Origin: Elysia marginata
Lineage: Eukaryota > Mollusca > Gastropoda > Plakobranchidae
Length of the DNA stretch: 20,844 nucleotides
Reading direction: 5' to 3'
Assembly (NCBI GenBank): GCA_019649035.1
Contig: BMAT01008265.1
Coordinates: forward strand, 26,469-47,312
The notes beneath the pieces were generated by a model. The model saw only the letters and a program-made list of their open reading frames with translations. It was not told where the DNA came from and ran no database searches. How positions within the stretch are numbered: position 1 is the first letter of the stretch; each line of letters starts with the position of its first letter. Of this stretch, positions 1 to 13,753 are shown one piece after another. Both the position numbers and the translations under genes were made by a program.

Positions 1-7
1 ATTATTA

Positions 8-45
<38 letters not shown>
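1..45. repeat. (ATT)n microsatellite
   Basis: About fifteen trinucleotide units with one interruption (ATC near position 9). It lies at the window edge, so its full length is unknown. Confidence 0.95.
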
Positions 46-71
46 TTCATCATTGCGTGGGTATACTTGTA

Positions 72-153
72 TAATTATATCCTATCAACAAAACCACTAT
101 CATCTCTTGTAACACCACTGTGATCTAACACCACCAGGTGTCACTGTGCTCCT
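72..153 (+). repeat. Decoy copy of the exon acceptor region (copy 1)
   Basis: Nearly identical to 225-304: same run from TAATTA through the ccaccAG acceptor into GTGTCACTG of the coding exon. I count three differences (a 2-bp indel, C/T at 104, T/C at 147) before the copies diverge. The copy's acceptor is at 136-137. Its frame would read VSLCSYHLNHGY and then stop at 177-179, so it cannot replace the real exon. Confidence 0.9.
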
Positions 154-224
154 ATCATCTTAACCACGGCTACTAAGTACTAACCCCATTAAAACCCTCG
201 TTGCATAGATGCAGCTGTAAAACT

Positions 225-288
225 TAATTATCCTATCAACAAAACCACTATCACCTCTTGTAACACCACTGTGATCTAACACCACCAG

Positions 289-304
<16 letters not shown>
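225..304 (+). repeat. Acceptor region of the His exon (copy 2)
   Basis: Functional member of the pair with 72-153, offset 151 bp. It includes the real acceptor (287-288) and the first codons of the exon. Confidence 0.9.
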
Positions 305-5339
<5,035 letters not shown>

Positions 5340-5412
5340 CGGCTAGTCTCTAGTCTGTCTACCGCAGTTAAAAGATGAAACAGACCACAATAAAAACATA
5401 TTGGAGCTTGCT
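5340..5412 (+). other. Likely 3' UTR of the serine protease
   Basis: Short untranslated tail between the TAA and a probable cleavage site some 15-20 bases after the AATAAA at 5389-5394. The U/GU-rich stretch that follows (about 5408-5445) suits a downstream poly(A) element. The exact cleavage base is inferred. Confidence 0.7.
5389..5394 (+). terminator. Poly(A) signal AATAAA of the serine protease
   Basis: Canonical hexamer 50 bp after the stop codon on the gene strand, followed within 40 bases by a T/GT-rich stretch. Confidence 0.8.
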
Positions 5413-5820
5413 GTTTTCTCTGATCTGTCCTCTTTAATTTTATTATTTTTCAAATATTCTCTTTATTTTTTTTTCTGTTTGGGTCTTGTTTGTGTTTTAT
5501 GTGTTTATCGCTTTAAAAGACCCAGATAAATTTAGCGCTCTATACATATAAATCTTTTGATAGGCATATACATTAAATTACATTTTACACAGTTCTGACC
5601 AAGTAAAACCCATAATATTAATATGGTCTTTTTCATTAAAGGTCCGAAAAAGTACACTCAATGTCAACCAGAGGAACTATGACATTATCAATGTTTGGAA
5701 AATTTAAATCACATTGTAGTTTTGATTTTTGCACATAGAGCAGCGCTTGCTGCCGCGGACAATCAAAAAGCAGTATCTTCCACAACATTTCCACTGCAGA
5801 TACTGCACTAAGACTGTCAT

Positions 5821-5999
5821 GGGCCGTGGCTCAGTGGTTAAGCCTTGGATTCCCATCGATTCCCAACCAGGATTCATGTAATTTGTACATCCTTGGAAAA
5901 GAAACTTATCAAGCCACCTGTAAAATGGGTACCTGCCTAAATGCATTGCTTGAAACTTGTGGAATGCTAGTAGGTATTTGAGCGGCTAACACTAACAGC
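5821..5999 (+). mobile_element. tRNA-derived SINE-like element
   Basis: The head GCCGTGGCTCAGTGGTTAAG contains a pol III A box (TGGCTCAGTGG, 5827-5837). A degraded B box (GGATTCATGTA, 5870-5880) follows at tRNA-like spacing. The body carries AAAATGGGTACCTGCC (about 5932-5947), a segment I recognise from animal tRNA-SINEs. Plus-strand orientation. The 3' limit is set where the minisatellite begins and is approximate; target-site duplications were not found. Confidence 0.6.
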
Positions 6000-6001
6000 A
6001 A

Positions 6002-6123
6002 CCGTGCTGTCATGCTCTGTGTCTGAGTGCTGTTCTGTCATGTTCTGAGTGCCGTGCTGTCATGTTCTGAGTGCCGTGCTGTCATGCTCTGAGCCTGAGT
6101 GCCGTGCTGTCATGCTCTGAGTG
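6002..6123. repeat. 22/28-bp minisatellite, five units
   Basis: Units of 28, 22, 22, 28 and 22 bp based on CCGTGCTGTCATGYTCTGAGTG. The 28-bp forms carry a 6-bp insertion before GAGTG. It directly abuts the SINE-like element and may have grown from its tail. Confidence 0.93.
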
Positions 6124-6419
6124 TATATCAATTACCATGAGATGAAATTTCTCTAGTGTGTTGTAAGGCCTGCTGGAGTAAAGGGTGAAAAGTCTTGAGA
6201 CTGCCGTGTCGATGGTGGAACTGGAAGACTAGGGGTAGGACCATTGACTAAGTCAACGTACTACATAATCAGGCTAAATGATAGAAAATGTAAATATACT
6301 ATGGTGAGAGTGTGATTTATCTCAATTGATTTAATAACGCAAATAGGATTAAGTAATTTGTAAAAAGCATTCTGATGATGGGTTGTACGTACCAACTAAA
6401 AATCCAATGTTAAACAAAC

Positions 6420-6630
6420 AAAAAGGGGAGGGGTGGGGGGAGAGGTAGACAAGGGGCGTATAAGTGAAACAAGATAAAGGAAAGAGGGCGAAAGTGGAAG
6501 GATAGAGGAACAGAGAAAAGGAAGGAGGAAAGCTGAATCATGCAAGGGAAGAAGGGTTATCAGTTGAAAGAAATAGTGAATGAAAGACAGAATAGAGAAG
6601 CAAAACACATGCGAGGGAAGAAAGGTAACC

Positions 6631-6661
<31 letters not shown>

Positions 6662-6663
6662 AT
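6420..6663. repeat. Polypurine tract with (GA)n
   Basis: About 240 bp strongly biased to purines on the plus strand, with GGGGAGGGGTGGGGGGAG near 6424-6441 and an AAAG/(AG)n microsatellite at about 6632-6661. Frames on the minus strand here give Leu/Ser/Phe-rich translations, which are artefacts of the bias. Confidence 0.85.
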
Positions 6664-6802
6664 GACAGTGTGAAGAAAGCAAAAAGTTAGAATGTATAGA
6701 TGGTATACATAACCAAGGACAAACAAGCACAAAGGTTACTAATTAACACTGTGGGGAAAAAAAGAAGTAATTAAGACACAAAAATAAATCCATACAACTT
6801 GG

Positions 6803-6808
6803 TTTATT
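6803..6808 (-). terminator. Candidate distal poly(A) signal of the receptor gene
   Basis: AATAAA on the minus strand followed (lower coordinates) by TTGTATGGATTTATTTTTGTG, a good U/GU-rich downstream element. It is the last such signal before the polypurine tract. One of several candidates; 10047-10052 is similarly plausible. Confidence 0.3.
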
Positions 6809-6895
6809 GATCAATTCTTAATGGTATCCTCTCGTGACAGCTCAAAATCATGTTCTTTAACAAGACCATGTGCAAGTATTACTCACTTGTAAATT

Positions 6896-6932
6896 ACACC
6901 ACACACCCACATACACACACACTCACAAACAC
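6896..6932. repeat. CA-rich simple repeat
   Basis: Interrupted (CA)n run with ACACACCCACATACACACACAC; a short imperfect microsatellite. Confidence 0.75.
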
Positions 6933-8554
6933 TTCTGTTTATACAAAAGCCACTTAATGCATTGTAAATCCATACTTGAAAACTAATAAACTCTCATTGG
7001 TTTCCTATGTAGCATAAAATACAAACAAATATAATGATATATTCATCATTCAAAACAAATCAAAACTCTTTTGTAAACTCTTAAAAGAATAAAAGCAATC
7101 ATTTCAAAATTCCCAAGTACCGATTATTACTTTATTACGCCTTATAAAATATGCTGGTTTTTTATTCTTTCTTTTTCAAAGGACTTTTAATTAAAAGAAG
7201 TTTCAAATCTTCTCACAAACTATAAATAATTCTATGGGAATTTGAGTGTTTTGTGATCTCAGTGCTACAGTTGTTTTAACTACTAATTTGGCATACTTGG
7301 AACAGAGCCATAACACCCAAAGAGGTGCAAACAACCTTCATTTGGGTAGTGTATTTTAAATAGTTAACACCTCATAGCCCTAACAACAACCTTCTACTCT
7401 CACCTGAAAATATTGAGTTTCAACGAGTACGCTGAAACTTAAAATCGCTCTAGCAAAAATTTAGAAAAAATTGAGATAGAACAAAACAGATCTACAGTTC
7501 AGAAAATGCACTGTTCAAATACTGTGAAAATTGCATCATTTAAGTCATTATTTAAAGTCCCATTGGTTTTGAGGCAGTTAAACTTTATGAACTCACAAAG
7601 GACATGTACAGCACTATAACAACTACACTTATAACAATGATTTTAACTCAAGTAAGCCACACCTATGCTTTCTTTATTATTGATAAACTCTTGTTGATTC
7701 TACACAAGAACAAAGTCTTGCTCTGAATCAAAACACACGAAGCAAATACACATACATACATATAGTTTCTTGCAAAAAAAAAAACCCACACAAATAAATG
7801 CTAGTCATTCTTGTCATTCTTCTTTTCGTTTCAACAAAAATGCAGCAGAAACTATCGTGATTCTGTTCACAAAGTCAAACTCTGAGAAAAGGATATTTTT
7901 TTTTTAATTTAACATACATAGCAGCTCAGTGAACACTCACATCAACATTAAAGCAAATTCAGCATGAAAACTTAAGCAGTTTGACAGGAAAAAAAATATA
8001 TAAAATCAAAAGGACGAGAGTTATGTACATTGGTGTATGTAGTCCATGATTACAGTTGATAAGTTTTGTATAAAATGATGTTGATGATTTCACGTTACCC
8101 TTTGAAGGACATATATTATACACAAAGAACAGCTCTATAAAGAAAATAAAACACTAGTATCTGATTCTATGTTCATAAAATTCTTTTTGCTTTCTGTGAT
8201 AAAAGAACAATTAGAGAAGAACAACTAGAGAGCTGAAGAGGAAAATACCTGCAGAAACAGTTATACCACTTGCTATTTGACGTTCAGTCTTTGGAGGGAA
8301 AAGGCTCTTCATTTACTCAACTCACTCAGACATTAGATGAAAACCTGGCTTTGGACAGTGAAAAAGGGATGTAGGTTTGCTAAAGTCATATTGATAAGAA
8401 TGAATCTGTCTGTGTTTGTTTATTATGGCTAAGTGTTGGTGTGCTTCCAGATTTAAATGGTTGCCTTTGGTGCGATTTTGATCTTCCCATTCAAGTAAGC
8501 GAGTTACTTAGAGAGGCTAGGCAAAGACCTTTGCCATGAAACTCCTTTTTTAAG

Positions 8555-8880
8555 GAGCGTAGTGGCGACATGGTTTAAGCTATGTTTCTCTAAGTGGCAA
8601 AGGCGGTGGGTGCCGAAGCATCTATAAGTCAAAGGTTCGAATAATACTAGGGGCAGACATTTCGGGCATTTCCACTGAAAAGCCTACTTCTCTCCACTGC
8701 TAGTGCTATTTTCATACCTTTACAATACTTCAATCATAATGATGCGCTTCAACTACTGCTCCTCTGTGTTTGTCTTAAAGGTATATTGGCTGGCAATGGT
8801 CCCTCTCTCTAGTCTGAGTGTGCGTGGTGACCATGTAAAGCCCTTAGGGTTTTTTAGGGGGAAATAGTGTAAATATGAAA
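8555..8880 (+). mobile_element. tRNA-derived SINE-like element, degraded
   Basis: The head contains an A-box-like TGGCGACATGG (8563-8573) followed by TTAAG, and a B-box-like GGTTCGAATAA (8634-8644). The body has TTTCCACTGAAAAGCC and CTCTCCACTGC, and the tail has TAAAGCCCTTAGGG and TAGTGTAAATATG. These resemble the conserved body and the GTAAAGCGCTT...GCGCTATATAAATA tail of metazoan tRNA-SINEs. Same strand as the element at 5821. Boundaries are approximate and the element is clearly old. Confidence 0.55.
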
Positions 8881-10544
8881 AGACTATATGAAAGCTTGAT
8901 TTAAAAAATAAGCATCAACCCTTTACTGAACAGTCTGCAATATTTTAACTGAGCATGGAATCAGACCTGAGACTGAGAGTTTAAACTTTTCCCCCTTTTA
9001 TCAAATACTGCATTGTAACTGACAACAACAGTTTTTTTAAATGATTTCACCCTCAAGTTGATTATTGAGAAACAACTAAAAATGTCTGTCACAACTTCAA
9101 AACCAAAGATGCAGATATACAAGCCTCCCCCCTCTCAAAGAAAAAAAAAACAAAAACAAAAACCAACTCCAAAATCTTTTTTTTTTTATGCTAAGTAGAT
9201 GTATTCTTAGAATAAATTTATTTTTAATGGAGAAATCCCAATAACGTTTTTAAGTATGAACTGCTGTATCATAACAAAAAATATAATTGTGTGTCAATCA
9301 GAGTCTGTTACACTTTATACAACAATATACAAAAATGTGGAGAATGAAATGCTGCTCTTATTTGTCATCTCAGCGACAAGTAATACAAGGAAATTGAAGT
9401 GTATGTATTTACGGATCTTAGCATATCAAAATTTTAAAAGATATAAAATACATCACATAGAAAAAAAAATTCAAATTTTCTCTCTTACTAATTGGGTGTA
9501 AAAAAAATACAAAACGTTTTTAACCTCGGAAACGGTGAGTTTTTTTTTATCTTGTAAAAAGAGAGAGAATGAAATGTAAGTAACATAAATGTTATCCTAT
9601 ATAAGTACATTTCTCTACGATACCCTTTCCTCTATTTTTACAACAAACATTAAAAAAAGGCCAAAACCAGTATCAGAGAGTATCATTAAATACATGTGTA
9701 CAAGAAAAAACTTTTTACAGGCAATTATATTTAATGCTATATGACAGTTTTCAGTAATAAATTCTTTGTATAATGAGATGATGATTCAGATGGTTTTTAG
9801 ATCTTTGTAGAAAAATATGTTTCTGTGAATTGATTCACACAACCATTTGTCATAGGTGGGCAAAAACTCAGACATGAAAACTCCACATATTAATATAATG
9901 GCTGGGTAGAAACGCTTTACGATCAAATCAAACCGCTTGAAATGCTTCAGTATATTAGTACTGTAGATCATGATGAAATTTTCATTCATAGGTTCAAAGC
10001 AGATGAATCAATAAACAAATGAAACCGTGAGAATTTTGTAAAACAGTTTATTACAGTTTCACAAAGCTACCAGATCAATAAGGAAAAAAGAGAAAGATTG
10101 TCAGAATAATATGAATGAGAACCACTGAATCAAGAAGGCAATGAAAATCAGAGATGTGTCTATGATTGTCTAAAAATCTAGGTCTGGGATACAAAAAAAA
10201 AACCTTTTAAAGCAATGCTCTAAAGATTGCAAAACATAGTTTGCTTTAAAAATGCTTGCTTCAAAATAAACAACACAGGTTTGCTTGAAAGCAAAGGGAA
10301 AACATTATAAACCAAAAGCACTAACCACAATAATTGCCTTATATAAAGTCTAAGAAGAAACTCTGCAATTATCTTACATTCACATATCCTTTTAACAGAC
10401 TGATGGTATCAGAAACATGCAATGGTGGACCAGTCAGACCTGACTCTCTTGATGTTGGAGGTAGATAAAGCCTTTTTGATAGTTCCGTAACGCTGCTAAA
10501 ACTGACACTCTCACACACCTGCTTCCACCATACATAAAAAAGTT

Positions 10545-10719
10545 CAGTGGAATCCTGATAAAGTCAACACCTTGGGATGGGAAAAATGTGTTGACTTTGC
10601 GCAAGATTTGACTTTTATCATTACAAAGATCTAAAGCAATACAAAATGGGACTGCAAAACCGTGTGGACTTTAAGCAAGAGCTTCCCTTAAAGGTGTTGA
10701 TTTTAAGTGGATATCACTG
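10545..10719. mobile_element. MITE-like inverted-repeat element, 175 bp
   Basis: The terminal inverted repeats are about 29 bp and match at 23 of 29 positions: CAGTGGAATCCTG...TCAACACCTT at the left, and its complement AAGGTGTTGATTTTAAG...CACTG at the right. Flanks are TT and TA, so a TA target duplication would need one mutation. TTGACTTT/GGACTTTAAGCAAGA segments recur internally, as subterminal repeats do. No coding capacity. CAGT termini suggest a pogo/Tigger-type origin, which is inference. Confidence 0.65.
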
Positions 10720-12058
10720 TATTTATGCCAAATGAGTAAAATGTCAAATTTCTACCTATAAAAAGATTTTTGGGATAATTTCAGGGAACTTGTAACATTA
10801 AATGTTGGATGATTATGAAAACACCTCGTAAGGTGACAATTGTGACAGGTGAATCATTTTGACCCACAGTGGGGCAAAGTGTTTTAGCGTCACAAAAATG
10901 AGCCAAGTTGCAGTGATATTTACACCAAGAAAGATCATATTCTATCAAACACGTCAAAATCCGACCAAATAAATTTCCTGGGTTGTTTTGAAAGTAGATA
11001 AGAACTCCATTGTATGCAAAAGTGAAATCTTTGAAATGATGTCTGGAAATGTTTAAATAGAGGATTGTTGGTGATAAAAATGCTTTTTCCTTATTTTCTT
11101 AAAAACGCACTCAATGTGTTCTAAAAACAATTCAAAGTAATTTTTTTTAAAGTCAAAGTAGATTAACCTAGTATCAAATACAAAAAAATCAGATCCCATC
11201 CCCCTTTTTCCTGGTGGCCTCCATATTAAGAAAAAACTAGTTTTAAGCATATTAAAAGATAGTTTGGTGTTGTTTTCATTCTATATTTTTCATAGGTCAA
11301 AAAGAGATTCTTACATTGAAGAGAGTTTGTGTGTTACTGACAGAACTAGATCTAAAATTCTCATTTCTTTGAGTTACTACTTTTTACAATTTATTTTGCT
11401 GAATGAATGTATATAATGCCTCGTTTTAAATCATCATCATCTGTAAAAAGCTAAAGTAATTGCTGCAGCAGTAGTAAAAATGACAACAATGCTAACAAAA
11501 AATAATGTCATAATCAATAACTCATATAGGACTCAAAGCATTCACAGTGACTTCAACACAAACTGATATCAAAAGGAATGCAGACAAACACTTCAGCCAT
11601 ATTTACAGTTTAAAAAGAAATTACACATGTACTTTTGTTCAAAATCAGAGGCTTACGTTCACCTCAAATGTTTTTAAATAACAAATGTAGATGATAATTA
11701 TACGACTAGAAATAGACAATATCATAGATTTATAATATAATAATAATAAGTGCAGTAGAAAGCAATGGTTTTTCTTTGATTTTTTTTCTCACAGAAGAAA
11801 ATCAAATATTTTTTTTACTAAAAATGAAATGGACATATAAAAAAAGTTTTTCAATACTGAGGGTAGAAAAAATTTACATGCACACAAAGAGATGAAAAAT
11901 AAACTGAAACAACTTAAAGATGAGATGGTATGCCAGATCTGAGGATTCCTTGTGTGCAACTGTCCACACTTGAGACAATTATGAACAGTTAGGTCATTGG
12001 TACAAACTGATGCAGGCGGGAAAACATGTGGTCGTGAACACAGTGGATCAGATGTTCC

Positions 12059-12440
12059 CAGGCATTTTATTCACCTACAAAAACCTCAGTACAGCTGAGA
12101 AGATATCAGGGAAGATATTCCAGGCACTTCATTCACCTGCTACTTCCAAACAAGAGAAAACTTTGCCTACAATTTTTAGGTACTTTATTCAACTGCAAAT
12201 TTTAGGACAGTTCAAAGATCTTAGGAATATTTTTGCAGGCCCTTTCATCACTTGTAAGACATAATATTTTCAGATGCTGTGTTCACATGCGAACCGGAAG
12301 GGTTTAGTAAACTTTCCATTCACCTTCAGCATTCAGCACATCTATCAGCTTTACCTGTGTTTCACAGGCCCTTTGTTCACCTCTGTTCACCTGCAAAACC
12401 CATTGCGATTTATACTGTAAGTTCTATTCACCTGTACAAG
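12059..12440. repeat. Degenerate ~60-bp-period array, about seven units
   Basis: The core CAGGCACTTTATTCACCTGC recurs with drift at about 12059, 12121, 12177, 12236, 12306, 12364 and 12417 (spacings 62, 56, 59, 70, 59, 53). Only the core is well kept. In minus-strand sense it contains GAATAAA in two units. An 84-codon plus-strand frame at 12010-12264 is a by-product of the array. Confidence 0.7.
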
Positions 12441-12668
12441 TCTGCACAGTAGGGCAGGCACTGAATAGTGGCAGGCTACGAGAAGATCCTGGTCATTTTT
12501 AGCATCAATTTAGGTACATTTTCTCCTGCTTCCGTATTCTGTTCGCAGGCATTGTCTGCGGTACGCCATGTCAATACAATTAGCATATGAGATGATGAAT
12601 TAATCTAGACAAGCACTTTCACTCAACTCCCATGATGATTGTCTTTCACAGCAGGCCCACTTCATGAA

Positions 12669-12689
12669 CTGCTGCTGCTGCTGCTGCTG
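12669..12689. repeat. (CTG)7 microsatellite
   Basis: Seven perfect CTG triplets on the plus strand (CAG on the receptor-gene strand), in probable 3' UTR. Confidence 0.95.
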
Positions 12690-12837
12690 TGTTTACAGAT
12701 CTGACGATACATGCACAAATTAAGGTCCAGCATTATATAATTTCAGAGTTGATTCTCAGGCACTGGTTTGGTTTTTTTCCAAAGTTTTATTTTTTGGTGT
12801 AAAATTCTTTACAGTCTGGGTCGGTGCTTAGATATGT

Positions 12838-13640
12838 AGCTCCTGTAGGAATTCAATCCCTACTGGCGCCCGCTCCCTGTTGGCTAAATGGCAAGAACTG
12901 CAAGCAATTATGATTTCTCAAGTTCTTATAACGACAGGCACAGTAGTGTTTCGCAACGTTTAAACACCAACACACATTTTGCAGTAACACCTCTGGTGTT
13001 CCTTTTGTTTGTTTTGTTTTTCTTCAACTGTGGCATACTGGGTAAACTTAAATTCTTGCTATATGGTGGCATTCCACTCTTCCAGGCAAACGTAGCTTAC
13101 ACTTGATTCCTACTGGCAAGAACCACTGGCTGTTATTACTATGTCTTCTAAAAATTTGTAACCATTAAAATGTCATTCAACTCCCAATACCAGTTCCAAC
13201 TTACAGTCTTGTCTCTGCAAACTCTCACTTTTCTTTCCTATCCATTGGTGTGGAGATAGATAAAACTGGAATTCTTGCTGTATGCCGGCATTCTTATCTT
13301 CGAAGAAAATAAAATTAACACCTGCATACTATACATTGGCAAGAGCCACTCGCTGCTCATACCAGTACTCTCTTCTCTACCATTGGCAGCTCCTACACTG
13401 CCCTCCCACCGTCAATACCATCTCAGTCTTGCCTCCGCCAGAAACTCCACAGTATTTTTTGTTCCTACCCACATATGTGTAGTAGTATACTATTCTGTCT
13501 GCCAGGTCCGCCCATTAAGCACTTGCCTAAAACTGATGCTGTCTTCTAGTATTCACAAGCACTGAACTGCCTTGCCGCTAACAGTACCAGCTAAATTTTA
13601 GAAGTCCTGGCTCTGCTTGTGGCAGTGTAGTGTTAGTTTC
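12838..13640. repeat. Decayed tandem duplication, ~219-bp period
   Basis: 13041-13140 and 13261-13360 align: AATTCTTGCT(A/G)TATGSYGGCATTC is followed about 55 bp later by GGCAAGARCCACT. CAATACCA...CAGTCTTGYCTC recurs at 13185 and 13413. A weaker third copy around 12850-12900 shares CCTACTGGC and TGTTGGCT. Old and strongly diverged. Confidence 0.6.
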
Positions 13641-13654
13641 TCCGTAGCGTGTTG

Positions 13655-13753
13655 CTAGCACTCAAACTCCTGCTGTGTGATGGCGTTCAGATCTTTCATG
13701 AGACCTTCAAGGTTGGCCATTTCTGCAGTCAGTTCCTCAGTGCTCAGGGATTT
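13655..13753 (-). CDS. NEO1: Receptor terminal exon with P3 motif
   Basis: Acceptor cctgtcccttccAG; 32 codons plus TAG (13655-13657). The stretch LEGLMKDLNAIT is the conserved P3 helix and has the LD-motif-like pattern that docks on the FAK FAT domain. The protein ends EFEC. A longer frame through the acceptor into 13861 is open but intronic. Confidence 0.93.
   Translation of the reverse strand, partial: KSLSTEELTAEMANLEGLMKDLNAITQQEFEC

Larger units (their letters stand above)
5413..6780. other. Intergenic region between convergent genes
   Basis: No exon-like sequence on either strand. Contains a SINE-like element (5821-5999), a minisatellite (6002-6123) and a polypurine/GA tract (6420-6663). 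An 80-codon minus-strand frame at 5704-5946 runs through the SINE and is not a gene. Confidence 0.75.
6790..13654 (-). other. Presumptive long 3' UTR and/or intergenic DNA
   Basis: AT-rich, exon-free stretch downstream of the receptor stop codon. The minus-strand 3' UTR must begin at 13654; where it ends is unknown. AATAAA hexamers on that strand occur at 12786-12791, 12184-12189, 12066-12071, 11390-11395, 10047-10052, 9217-9222 and 6803-6808. The last has a strong T/GT-rich downstream stretch, allowing a UTR of up to about 6.85 kb. Transposon-like inserts (8555-8880, 10545-10719) and degenerate arrays occur within it. No minor frame here looks coding. Confidence 0.45.

Noticed and set aside
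5827..5880. True tRNA gene at the A/B box pair
   Set aside because: The sequence does not fold into a cloverleaf with matched acceptor stems and the B box is degraded; SINE derivation fits better.
6396..6732. Minus-strand Leu/Phe/Ser-rich frames resembling membrane proteins
   Set aside because: Artefact of the polypurine tract on the opposite strand.
8022..11607. Three Pumilio-like TGTANATA sites on the receptor strand (about 8022, 10917, 11600)
   Set aside because: In an AT-rich stretch this long, one or two are expected by chance, so three is not persuasive.
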